Shown here: one piece after another, positions 8,278-16,754 of the stretch | How positions within the stretch are numbered: position 1 is the first letter of the stretch | Layout of the letters: every line of letters begins with the position of its first letter | NCBI RefSeq assembly: GCF_000381745.1 | Contig: NZ_KB906973.1 | Coordinates: 62,001 to 126,000, forward strand | Direction of reading: 5' to 3' | Length of the DNA stretch: 64,000 bases | From: Psychromonas ossibalaenae ATCC BAA-1528 | GTDB taxonomy: Bacteria; Pseudomonadota; Gammaproteobacteria; Enterobacterales; Psychromonadaceae | Program-made: the position numbers and the translations under genes | The notes under the pieces: model-generated | Database searches by the model: none | Told to the model about the DNA's origin: nothing | What the model saw: the letters and a program-made list of their open reading frames with translations, nothing else

Positions 8278-9039
8278 TCAGTTGTTAAAAATAAGACCGG
8301 CAAGTTTGTCGGTACTGATAATGTCAATTCCGGCCTGTACCTGTGCCGTATTTGACTGACCGTAGCGAACAACTAGAATCGCAAAGTCGCAAAGTGAAGC
8401 TAAAATCTGTCCTTCTGCATACAGTCCTATCGGCGGTGCATCGAGTATAATAAACCTGTCTGGATAGCGCTGTTTTATCCGCGCCATAAACAGCTCCATT
8501 TTTTCAGAAGAAAAATATTCAGCCGCATGCTCTGTTCTGATGCCTACCGGGATCATTCTTACACGCGGAATACCCGACGGGTAAATGATCTCTTCCATAT
8601 CATCTGTATCCTGAGCAAGAAAGTTGGTTAAGCCGAGCCTTGGTGTAACTTTAAAATAGTTATTGAGTTCTGATGCATGGATATTACAGTCGATTATTAC
8701 GGCAGTTTTACTACGGTCAAGTGCAATGCTGGCCGCCAGGTTGATAGCGATTGAGGTTGTACCAGCATCAGGATTAATACTGGAAATCATGCAGATGAAA
8801 TTATTGTTATTGGAAACTTTTAACAACTTAGTGCGCAGTTCGCGGTAATCATTGAGTGTTTTATAGTTGCTGCAGCTGGCATAAATAATTTTACGCTCAT
8901 CAAGCTCTTCCGGAGTGAGTAGAAACTCCTCTTTCATCTTGCAGATCTGCATACGGCTCTTTTTTTCTATATTAGCCGCAACGATATGGTTGTTATCACT
9001 TAACTGTGTACTGTCATTATTTACACTTTTTAATGTCAT
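8278..9039 (-). CDS. Degenerate CpsD/BY-kinase-like ATPase of the EPS locus
   Basis: A 253-aa homologue of the bacterial tyrosine autokinases that pair with chain-length proteins. The fold is recognisable: strand and P-loop region SINPDAGTTSIAINLA (88-103), Walker A' region VIIDCNIHASELN, and Walker B FIILDAPPIG (about 195-205). However, the P-loop Lys is Thr94, the second Asp of the DxD in Walker A' is Asn119, and there is no Tyr-rich C-terminal tail. It therefore probably cannot autophosphorylate in the usual way. It follows the chain-length gene by 3 bases, the usual kinase position. It may act as a structural regulator of chain length. Confidence 0.78.
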   Translation of the reverse strand: MTLKSVNNDSTQLSDNNHIVAANIEKKSRMQICKMKEEFLLTPEELDERKIIYASCSNYKTLNDYRELRTKLLKVSNNNNFICMISSINPDAGTTSIAINLAASIALDRSKTAVIIDCNIHASELNNYFKVTPRLGLTNFLAQDTDDMEEIIYPSGIPRVRMIPVGIRTEHAAEYFSSEKMELFMARIKQRYPDRFIILDAPPIGLYAEGQILASLCDFAILVVRYGQSNTAQVQAGIDIISTDKLAGLIFNN

Positions 9040-9042
9040 GTC

Positions 9043-10584
9043 TTAGCTCCAAAGCGTGAGCAGTTGAGATGCCGGAATATCATATTTATACATAAAGGCT
9101 GCACCCGCATATAAAGCCATGGCGAATAACATGTAAAACATCAGGGTTATATTATGAATACGCCGTTTTTGTATTTCTGAATGATTCATACTGTGACTGA
9201 TTGAGGCAAGCAGTGGAACTCCCTCGAATGAACTCAGCTGTGATGAAAACCTCACCTTGCCGTCAAGCGACCCCTTGATAATAAATATGATTATCAGAAG
9301 CAGGAAAGACAGAATAGGACCGGCGATAACAAAGTGTAGGAATCTAGGTCCGGATGCTGTTGTCGGGTAAGTAGCCGGTTCCTGAATTTTGTAGTTTACC
9401 CCCTGTCCTTCAATATCTAAGACCATTGACAGGCGGGCTTTTTCTTTATTGGCCAGCATATCTTCATATAATACCTTAGTAACGCTGTTATCCCGGTTTA
9501 ACTCAGCAAGCTCAGCTTGATTATTGGCAATACGTTTGCGGCGATCATAAGCTTCAGCGAGTAATGCCTTGAAGGCGTTTAAGCGATTATTAATGGTGGT
9601 ATGTTCAACTTGAGCAGAGGATAATTTACTGCTTATTTCCTTATATAAAGGGTTAAACTCAGCGCCGTTGTCCGACTGCGTTTTCTCTGCTGAGTTTAGT
9701 TCTTCGATGGTTTCCCTGAGGTCTGTAATCTGGTATCTCAGATCAATGACGGACGGGTAGTCGTCCTTGTAGACTAACAGCAGGTTAGCGAGCTCCTGCT
9801 GCAGTTCCTTAAGTCGTGTATGATAAAGGGCCGCTTCATAATCTTTTGCGGAAAACTTATCCTGTGACGACAGCTGTTTTTTGAATGATGCAATACGCGT
9901 TAAGCTTTCCATTTTTTGAATTTTCATATCTTCAATATCGGCACGTATTGTTGATATACGTGTTTCAACTTCTGATTCTGTGCCGTCTAAGTGCGTTGAT
10001 TTAAAGTTTTTTAATCTTTGTTCAGCTAACAGCAGCTGCTTTTTATAGCTGTCAACCTGCTGCTCTATAAAGTTAAATGCGCTGCGGCTCTCTTCTCGTT
10101 TGGTATTGGCACTGTCTTCAATAAACAGCAGCACAACTTCATTAAGCAGGCGAAAGGTTTTATCGGCGGTATCATCTTCATATGAAACTCTGATGTAGTT
10201 GCCGGAGATACTTTCGATACTTAATTTCTGGCGCAATTCAGTTAATTTATTCTCTTTGTCTGTACCTTCAGGAAATGCATTTTTACCGTAGATTTTGTTC
10301 ATCACCTTAGTTAACTGGCGTGGTGAATAAATTATGTCACGAACCTGATCCGTGCGGTTTTGTTTTACGCGGGTAACTTCCGTCTGCTTACCTAATAAAG
10401 GTTTAATAACATTTTGAGTATCAGCGTAAATAGTTACTTCACTTTTGAATACTGACGGTTTAAATATACCTATTGCCATAACAGCAAAGCTTAACAGCGT
10501 GATAATAAATGCCGTTTTGAATTTACGCTGGCATATTTCCCGCCATGCAGTAACAAAGTACTTTAATATATCGGTATGTTCCAT
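9043..10584 (-). CDS. XrtA-locus polysaccharide chain-length determinant (Wzz/EpsF-like)
   Basis: An inner-membrane polysaccharide co-polymerase of 513 aa that would set EPS chain length and link synthesis to export. It has an N-terminal membrane segment (about 22-42, FIITLLSFAVMAIGIF), a large periplasmic part with long coiled-coil helices (about 160-380), a second membrane segment near 410-432 preceded by the Pro-rich stretch EPATYPTTASGP, and a third near 475-495. The extra C-terminal segment is typical of the PEP-CTERM-locus type rather than classical Wzz. The gene starts 2 bases past the export lipoprotein stop and precedes the kinase homologue, so the three are probably co-translated. 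Confidence 0.88.
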   Translation of the reverse strand: MEHTDILKYFVTAWREICQRKFKTAFIITLLSFAVMAIGIFKPSVFKSEVTIYADTQNVIKPLLGKQTEVTRVKQNRTDQVRDIIYSPRQLTKVMNKIYGKNAFPEGTDKENKLTELRQKLSIESISGNYIRVSYEDDTADKTFRLLNEVVLLFIEDSANTKREESRSAFNFIEQQVDSYKKQLLLAEQRLKNFKSTHLDGTESEVETRISTIRADIEDMKIQKMESLTRIASFKKQLSSQDKFSAKDYEAALYHTRLKELQQELANLLLVYKDDYPSVIDLRYQITDLRETIEELNSAEKTQSDNGAEFNPLYKEISSKLSSAQVEHTTINNRLNAFKALLAEAYDRRKRIANNQAELAELNRDNSVTKVLYEDMLANKEKARLSMVLDIEGQGVNYKIQEPATYPTTASGPRFLHFVIAGPILSFLLLIIIFIIKGSLDGKVRFSSQLSSFEGVPLLASISHSMNHSEIQKRRIHNITLMFYMLFAMALYAGAAFMYKYDIPASQLLTLWS

Positions 10585-10586
10585 AA

Positions 10587-11183
10587 TTAAAATATACTCT
10601 CTGGGACGATTAGGATGTCTGACGGCTGAAGCTCGTAATTAGTTGAGATGTCGCCTTTCTTAATGATTTTATCGATCTGTATGGAATAGCGCTTAGTACC
10701 ATCTTTAGTTTTTCTGTACAGAAGAGCTGAATCTCCATCGGCAAAAGCAGTTAAACTCCCGGCTTGAAGTACAAGATCTAGTATGGTCATGCCGCGGCGG
10801 TAGGGAATGGACTGCGGGAGCTGCACTGCACCGGTAATGCGGACTCGACTTAAAAACTCGGCACTTTCTGCGGAGATAACAATAACGGTTACCTTAGGCT
10901 GACGGATAAATTTTTCCAGCTGTTTGGTAAGCACAGCTGCTAAATCTTCTGCTGAAAGGTCAACCGCTGTCGCATCACCCACTAAAGGCACTGAGATTTT
11001 TCCATCGGGGCGCACCGGCACTGTCATTGATAGGTCTGGATTCTGCCAGACATTAATAAACAGCTGATCTCCTGTGCCAATCGTATATTCCGGAACATCA
11101 ACAGCTTGCTCTGGCGTTTCGATTGAGGTGGCACAAGAAGCCAGGATCGTAACACTGAGTAGAATTAGTAGTATTTTTTTCAT
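10587..11183 (-). CDS. Polysaccharide export lipoprotein (Wza/EpsE-like)
   Basis: A periplasmic or outer-membrane export protein of 198 aa. The signal peptide MKKILLILLSVTILASC carries a lipobox with Cys17. It is followed by a PES domain (about 30-110, beginning YTIGTGDQLFINVW) and an SLBB-like domain (RVRITGAVQLPQSIPYRRGMT, about 120-190). The start at 11183 is preferred because AGAGGG precedes it; an ATG 15 bases further upstream has no ribosome site. It is shorter than E. coli Wza (379 aa) and lacks the C-terminal barrel helix, as is usual for exosortase-locus EpsE proteins. It heads a tight group with the chain-length and kinase-like genes, 138 bases after prsK. Confidence 0.87.
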   Translation of the reverse strand: MKKILLILLSVTILASCATSIETPEQAVDVPEYTIGTGDQLFINVWQNPDLSMTVPVRPDGKISVPLVGDATAVDLSAEDLAAVLTKQLEKFIRQPKVTVIVISAESAEFLSRVRITGAVQLPQSIPYRRGMTILDLVLQAGSLTAFADGDSALLYRKTKDGTKRYSIQIDKIIKKGDISTNYELQPSDILIVPESIF

Positions 11184-11321
11184 ATAGCCCTCTATCATTT
11201 ATCCGTTTAATTTAAAGTTATAAACTAATTTGATATTCACAATTCCTAAAATACTTATCGTTTATCGGCATCAGGGAGATGTCTTAATCTGCTTATTGAA
11301 TGTCCCTGTATTCTGAAAACG

Positions 11322-13397
11322 CTAAGCCGATTTGTTTAAGTCTTTTTCTGCGATATTTAAGGGTAAATAGATGGAAAATGTGGTGCCTTTTTCTTTAACA
11401 CTCTCAACAAAAAGCTCTCCCTGTAACGAGTGTATTAGCTCTCTTATCTGATAGGCTCCTAGTCCCATGCCTTCATTTTTTTTTGTACTAGAAAACGGTT
11501 TAAATAATAGTTCATTTATAAAAAATTGCTCCATTCCACAGCCTGAATCTTTGATTTCTAACCATAAAGCTTCTTTTTGCGTATTTAATTTAATCGCGAT
11601 TGAACCGTTGTCCGGCGTGGCATCCTGAGCATTTTTTATAAGATGGTTGATGACCATTAATAATTTGTCCGGGTCCGCCATAACAAAGGCTGTCGGCCCG
11701 TTAATGGACAAGACCGGTTTGGGAAAACCATTGGAATTCATTTCCAGCGCATTTAACAGAGCATCATTAACATTGACCCTTTCCATGTTTCCCTGCGGGT
11801 TTCCCTGTAGTTTAATTAACAACTGATCCATTTTTTTTACTGAATTAGTGATGGTTAAAATTACGTCGCTGACAAACTCGGGTTCATGCTTGAATTTGTC
11901 GGCATTTTTTATCATCAGGCGCTGCTGTGCGACCAGGTTTTTTATATCGTGAATTGCAAAAGCGGTGACCTTGTTAAACAGATCAAATTTTTTATTCTGA
12001 ATTAATTTTTCCGATGCCTGCTGATGATCAATATAACTGGCGACTTGTCTTCCGGTAAGTTTCAGGATGTCTAAATCTTCCCATGTTAAGCATGATAAAA
12101 CCGATTCTTTGCATAATACGATGAAACCAATCAGGTCATTACGGTTATTAAGGGGGACAATCGTCCAGGCATTCTCTGTATTAACAAACCATTCCGGCAG
12201 ATGCCCGTTATAGGAGTTATCAGTGTCGCTGGAGTAGCGGGGGGCCTGAAAAACCCACTCCTGCTGTTCCATTATCTGAATAAAATCACTGTCGTTAGAT
12301 TCAATCGGCAGGGTGGATTGTAAGTCTAGATTTTTTACTGCTACGAGAGAGAAAAACTGCTGTCCTTTTATCCATATTCCACCCTTATTGCAGTCAAATA
12401 AGGTTGTCATGGCCAGCAATGCTGTCTCATAGCTATTGCTTTCCTGTTTTTTTTTGGAAAGCAGAATATCCAGTTTTATCCACTGCTTATGATAGTCATA
12501 TTTGTGAGTGAAAAAATGTTTGCTGGTCCAGACATTGACTCTTCGTCTAAATTTTTCCATGCATGACAAAGTTGCAATCGCAAATACCGCCATCACGTAG
12601 AATAATATTTCCAGAACTTCAGCCCATTGAATACTAAGTGATTTAACGGCAAAGCCGAGTAATGACATGGAAACTAAAAAAGTACCCGCTAAAATAAAGC
12701 TGGTATTAAACAGGATCACTGTATTTGAAAGCTTAAATTGACTTTCTTGACGCTGTTTAAACGGATAAATAATAATACTGAGAGTAAGCAGCAGCGAGGT
12801 ACTGCTGCTGATAAATCCACGCGCATACCAGAGACTGTTGCTGTTGCTGATCTGCAGCAGTAAATTGCAGTAAACCAAAGTATCATAAGCAACCTGGGTG
12901 ATCACAACGAGTCCGACAAACTTTGCTATACGGCTGGAATCGGGGTTTCTAAGCAGTTGTTCGGCCATGACAATAGCGGCTAAACAGAACAGTATTTTTA
13001 CGTAAAGCCATAATATAGGATAGGGGAATTCAGCTAAACTGCGGGTTAATCCGTAGCAAAAAATGATCAGACAGAGTGTCGTACATATATTTATGCTCAA
13101 CGGCCACTGCAGCGGAATTTTTGTTTTTCGTGAATGTATTAACAGATAAATAAGAACAGCTAGCCAGCTGCTGTAACGCAGAATTTCAAGGTTCTGAAAC
13201 TGCCAGCTCAGCGCAGTAAGAGTGACAGGGCTGCTTGCTAAGCTAATGTGCCAGAGAGCGGCAGAAACCGCCATAGCAGTAAAACTAAGCTTTAATTTTA
13301 TGTTTTTGATATTAATTAAAGCGGTAACCGCTAATGCAATTTCAACACAGACTGTTAATAAATCAAAAATAGTTAGTTTTAAGTAATAATCGATCAT
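11322..13397 (-). CDS. prsK: PEP-CTERM system sensor histidine kinase PrsK
   Basis: A membrane histidine kinase of 691 aa, the expected partner of PrsR. Roughly the first 290 residues are hydrophobic with about eight membrane segments. A GAF-like domain follows (about 310-460). The kinase core has the H-box AIHDIKNLVAQQ, the N-box HLIKNAQDATP, and G-boxes KDSGCGM and GMGLGAYQIREL. The H-box has the HDIKN form seen in the PrsK family. No signal it might sense is evident. It lies 90 bases past wecC and upstream of the export genes; prsR is five genes further on, so kinase and regulator are split within the same strand set. Confidence 0.9.
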   Translation of the reverse strand: MIDYYLKLTIFDLLTVCVEIALAVTALINIKNIKLKLSFTAMAVSAALWHISLASSPVTLTALSWQFQNLEILRYSSWLAVLIYLLIHSRKTKIPLQWPLSINICTTLCLIIFCYGLTRSLAEFPYPILWLYVKILFCLAAIVMAEQLLRNPDSSRIAKFVGLVVITQVAYDTLVYCNLLLQISNSNSLWYARGFISSSTSLLLTLSIIIYPFKQRQESQFKLSNTVILFNTSFILAGTFLVSMSLLGFAVKSLSIQWAEVLEILFYVMAVFAIATLSCMEKFRRRVNVWTSKHFFTHKYDYHKQWIKLDILLSKKKQESNSYETALLAMTTLFDCNKGGIWIKGQQFFSLVAVKNLDLQSTLPIESNDSDFIQIMEQQEWVFQAPRYSSDTDNSYNGHLPEWFVNTENAWTIVPLNNRNDLIGFIVLCKESVLSCLTWEDLDILKLTGRQVASYIDHQQASEKLIQNKKFDLFNKVTAFAIHDIKNLVAQQRLMIKNADKFKHEPEFVSDVILTITNSVKKMDQLLIKLQGNPQGNMERVNVNDALLNALEMNSNGFPKPVLSINGPTAFVMADPDKLLMVINHLIKNAQDATPDNGSIAIKLNTQKEALWLEIKDSGCGMEQFFINELLFKPFSSTKKNEGMGLGAYQIRELIHSLQGELFVESVKEKGTTFSIYLPLNIAEKDLNKSA

Positions 13398-13487
13398 TAT
13401 TCGCCTTACCTCGAAATTATAGTAACTGACGGCAGCTGCTGATTTTTGTTTAATTACTTAAGTAAGCGTTTTTTACTGCTGTATTAT

Positions 13488-14741
13488 TTATAAGATCCCG
13501 CGGGTATCAATCACCATGGTGGCTGCAAAGTGAGTTTTATCTGCCGCGATTTTAAATTCTTTATGGTCCACTAGTACAACCACAACATTAGCGATTTCCA
13601 GTGCATGCTCTAAATGAGTAAACTCAACACCCATTTTTAGCAGATGCTCAGGTAATGAGCGTAAATTAGGTTCTACCGCAATTAACTGGCCAATTTTGTT
13701 TTTGGCTAACTGCTCAACGATCTGTAAGGCCGGGCTTTCTCTAAGATCATCAATGTCCGCTTTAAAAGCCAGCCCTAAGCAGGCAATAACCGGACGCTTA
13801 AATTCATCTGCCGCGCGGGTTATCTGTTCGATTACGTAAACATGTTTATGATCATTAGTTAAGCGTGCTTGTTTAATTAGGTTGGCTTCTTCCGGGCAGC
13901 TGTCAACAATAAACCAGGGATCCACGGCAATACAGTGACCGCCGACGCCGGGCCCGGGATTTAAAATATTTACTCTAGGGTGACGGTTAGCTAATTTAAT
14001 CAGTTCCCATACGTTTATTTTTAATTTGTCACAGATGACGGATAACTCATTGGCAAATGCAATATTAACGTCTCGAAAAGAGTTCTCGGTTAATTTTGCC
14101 ATCTCTGCTGTTCGGGCATTTGTGATAATGCACTCGCCGCGGACAAAGGTGCCGTAAAATGTAACCGCTTTATCACTGCATGATTTACTCATGCCGCCGA
14201 TAACCCGGTCATTGGAAACTAATTCCTGCAGCACATGACCTGGTAAAACCCGTTCCGGGCAGTGTGCAATATTAATATCGGCCGCATCCCCGCTGTTCTG
14301 AGGAAAGGATAAATCTGGACGTGCTTCGGCTAACCAGTCTGCCAGTTTTTCAGTGGTTCCTACTGGAGATGTTGATTCTAAAATAATCAGATTCTCCTTT
14401 TCCAGGACCGGTGCGATGGTCTTAGCCGCTTCTTCAATATAATGAAGATCCGGATGATGACTGTCATCATTACTGTGGATAAAAGGGGTGGGTACTGCAA
14501 GTATAAAAACATCTGCCGGCTCTGCAGTGGTTACCGCACGTAAGTTACCGGTAGACACAACGCTGCGCACAACAATATCCAGGTCAGGTTCGACAATATG
14601 AATTTTTCCGGCATTGATGGTATCGACCGCTTTTTGATTAACTTCTACGCCGATCACACTCATACCTCGGGATGCAAGAATCGCCGCTGTTGGTAGTCCT
14701 ATGTATCCAAGCCCGATTACCGACACTTTTTCAAAACTCAT
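13488..14741 (-). CDS. wecC: UDP-N-acetyl-D-mannosamine dehydrogenase
   Basis: Oxidises UDP-ManNAc to UDP-ManNAcA with two NAD. It aligns over its whole length with E. coli WecC (420 aa against 417 aa here). The Rossmann motif GLGYIGLPTAA is at 10-20. Shared blocks include GKIHIVEPDLD, ILESTSPVGTTE, CPERVLPGH, NSFRDVNIAFANELS and NRHPRVNILNPGPGVGGHC, the last holding the catalytic Cys. No wecB epimerase is in the window, so UDP-ManNAc must come from elsewhere. A WecG-family transferase at 20817 could use the product. It is the first gene of the minus-strand set, with 335 noncoding bases upstream. Confidence 0.95.
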   Translation of the reverse strand: MSFEKVSVIGLGYIGLPTAAILASRGMSVIGVEVNQKAVDTINAGKIHIVEPDLDIVVRSVVSTGNLRAVTTAEPADVFILAVPTPFIHSNDDSHHPDLHYIEEAAKTIAPVLEKENLIILESTSPVGTTEKLADWLAEARPDLSFPQNSGDAADINIAHCPERVLPGHVLQELVSNDRVIGGMSKSCSDKAVTFYGTFVRGECIITNARTAEMAKLTENSFRDVNIAFANELSVICDKLKINVWELIKLANRHPRVNILNPGPGVGGHCIAVDPWFIVDSCPEEANLIKQARLTNDHKHVYVIEQITRAADEFKRPVIACLGLAFKADIDDLRESPALQIVEQLAKNKIGQLIAVEPNLRSLPEHLLKMGVEFTHLEHALEIANVVVVLVDHKEFKIAADKTHFAATMVIDTRGIL

Positions 14742-15076
14742 AAGGCACCCCGTGTATTGTTGGTTTTCATTAGGTCAATTCAGTAATATCAAACAGTTAA
14801 AGTGTAATCAGCATAGTAATGATTGTGCTTATTTACAATTATCCGACAAGTTTTCAATTGCTTGAGTTGTATCTGTAAGAGTAGATATTAGAGCGCTTAT
14901 TAATAAACTTGAGAGCAGTATAGGATGTGGTTATTGAACTGCTGTTAGCACAAGATAAGCGCTGAATTTATCTATAAGAAGCTTAGTCCAGGAATGAATT
15001 TTTTTGCTGGTCTGTTTTTTTAGTAAGACTTAATTAAGTGATTTACCTCTCATACTGACACTGTTAATTGTGAATA
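14742..15076. other. Noncoding region upstream of wecC
   Basis: AT-rich, with no open frame of gene-like composition, no convincing hairpin and no sigma-54 site on either strand. It probably holds the wecC promoter; a weak sigma-70-like pair (TTGTAA, 17 bases, TATGCT) can be read on the minus strand about 70-90 bases before wecC, but I do not rely on it. Confidence 0.4.
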
Positions 15077-15496
15077 TTATGGTTGGAACTGTAGAGGATT
15101 TGTGTGCTGACTTTCAAAGCCTAAATCATTAAATGCAGTTATAGAAAAATAATAAAGTCTGTCTGCCGACAGTGTATCTATTTCGATAAAGGTCTGCTGT
15201 GGATCATTAATAATGATCATATTATCTAACTGCTGTGCAGATTGTCCGTAGTAGATTTTAAAACCGGATAAATTAGTCAGCTCTGAGCCGTTTTCATTGA
15301 AAACAGGTGCTTCCCAGCTAATCTTGACAGTGGAACCGCTTTGCCCTGTCTGAGCTGTTATATTATCCGCATTTGCATCTGAAGCGGATAGTTCTGACGA
15401 ACTGCCGCCGCAGGCGCTCAGCAGTAGAGCCGATAAGCCGAAAAAAGTTAGGATATAAAATTTGCTTGAAGTTTGTGACGATTTTGAATAATTCAT
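15077..15496 (-). CDS. Lipoprotein with one fibronectin type III domain
   Basis: A small exported lipoprotein of 139 aa. The signal sequence ends in the lipobox LLSAC (Cys29), followed by a Gly/Ser/Asp-rich spacer to about residue 50. Residues 52-137 form a single fibronectin type III domain: VKISWEAP, then GFKIYYGQS, then the late strand LYYFSITAFNDLGFES, which is the conserved Tyr-x-F/V-x-V-x-A core. It is probably tethered to the outer or inner membrane and binds protein or polysaccharide. It is divergent from the FemAB-like gene, with about 120 bases between. The anchored protein at 36212 carries a similar domain. Specific role unknown. Confidence 0.8.
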   Translation of the reverse strand: MNYSKSSQTSSKFYILTFFGLSALLLSACGGSSSELSASDANADNITAQTGQSGSTVKISWEAPVFNENGSELTNLSGFKIYYGQSAQQLDNMIIINDPQQTFIEIDTLSADRLYYFSITAFNDLGFESQHTNPLQFQP

Positions 15497-15617
15497 TTAC
15501 TGGCTTACGCTTAGTGGTGGTTGAAAATTGAACAGTTGAACATGATAGATAATAATATTCACAAGTCAAATTTTTCAGCAGCAGCAAAAAAGCTTTGAAT
15601 GGAATGCAGGGAGACGC

Positions 15618-16754
15618 ATGCAGATAAATGCAGACCAATTATCTCATATTCGTGTTATCAGTGAATGGCATGATTTTGAAAATATCAAAATAGAGTGGAA
15701 TAGACTGCTTAAACAGTCTGATGCTGACAATATATTCCTGACCTGGGAGTGGATAAACTGCTGGCGTAACAGCCGTAAGTCACTTATTAAACCGCTAATT
15801 ATCGTGATTGAACAAGCAGGTGAGATTGTCGGCATTGCTCCCTTTTATATTCAGCAGTATCAACTTGCTCATCTGCTCTCCTATAACGCCTTGAGGTTTG
15901 CCGGAGATCAGGCAATCGGCTCTGAATATTCCAATTTTATTGTTGATCGGGATAACAGTACAGTGATTAAAGCCAGGTTATGGCGTCACCTGCTTTCTCC
16001 TGAAGTTAAGACTCTTTGGGACTTTATATGGTTTACTAATATTGCGGCCTGGAGTGAGGGAGGAAAAACGCTTCTGCAGTCGTTAACGGAAGTAAAATCA
16101 CTTCATTATAATCAACGGCTTGTTGAGTTTTCTCAGGTACCGTTAGAGCAGTTTAGAACTGGTATTTTACCTAAGCTGTCGAAAAGCCTGCGCACTAATA
16201 TCCGTCAAACCAGCAGGCGTCTTGATAAACTCGGGACGTGGCAGACTACTATCAATGATCCGGACAGTGGTATACCTCAGCAGCTCGATAAGCTGTTTAG
16301 CTTACATAATCAACATTGGTCGCATGCAGGGTCAAGCGGTTCCTTTCAGCGCCGTCCTGAGTTAGTCGCCTTTTACCGCTTATTTGTGCCGCTGGCATTA
16401 AATAAAGGCTGGCTGCGTTTATTTAGCTTAGAAAGTAATAATGAGATACAGGCCATGCAGCTGGGTTATGTTTATAACAATGACTTTCTGGCGCTTCAGG
16501 AGGGGTATAACCCTAAATTTCTGCCGGGAAGCGGGCAGGTTTTACGTTACTCTGCATTTTCATACTGTCGGCAGGAAAAGTTAAGCTGTTATGATTTTCT
16601 CGGTGAATATAGCGATCATAAACGCCGCTGGCTTGCCGAAAAAAAGCTCGGCGTTAATCTTTTTATCTGGCAGAGTAAAGCTTTGAATCTGCCGTTTTAT
16701 ATTAAAAAAATATGGCCGACCGGCCGTTATCTAAAACCCTGCAGCTGCAAATAA
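15618..16754 (+). CDS. FemAB/CelD-like GNAT acyltransferase of the EPS locus
   Basis: A 378-aa protein of the FemAB/CelD acyltransferase group (double GNAT fold). Such proteins are regular members of exosortase A and cellulose/EPS loci, where they are thought to acylate or aminoacylate a sugar or lipid intermediate. Supporting blocks are FLTWEWINCW (about 38-47), GIAPFYI, the mid-protein HNQHWSHAGSSGSFQRRPELVAFYR region, and the C-terminal GNAT core MQLGYVYNNDFLALQEGYNP followed by GSGQVLRYSAFSYC. The start has GGGAG at good spacing. Its stop codon directly abuts that of the convergent heparinase-like gene. The substrate is unknown. Confidence 0.72.
   Translation: MQINADQLSHIRVISEWHDFENIKIEWNRLLKQSDADNIFLTWEWINCWRNSRKSLIKPLIIVIEQAGEIVGIAPFYIQQYQLAHLLSYNALRFAGDQAIGSEYSNFIVDRDNSTVIKARLWRHLLSPEVKTLWDFIWFTNIAAWSEGGKTLLQSLTEVKSLHYNQRLVEFSQVPLEQFRTGILPKLSKSLRTNIRQTSRRLDKLGTWQTTINDPDSGIPQQLDKLFSLHNQHWSHAGSSGSFQRRPELVAFYRLFVPLALNKGWLRLFSLESNNEIQAMQLGYVYNNDFLALQEGYNPKFLPGSGQVLRYSAFSYCRQEKLSCYDFLGEYSDHKRRWLAEKKLGVNLFIWQSKALNLPFYIKKIWPTGRYLKPCSCK

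Noticed and set aside
8274-8372. Longer start for the beta-barrel protein
   Set aside because: The extra 33 residues overlap the kinase-like gene, place the signal peptide internally, and have no ribosome site.
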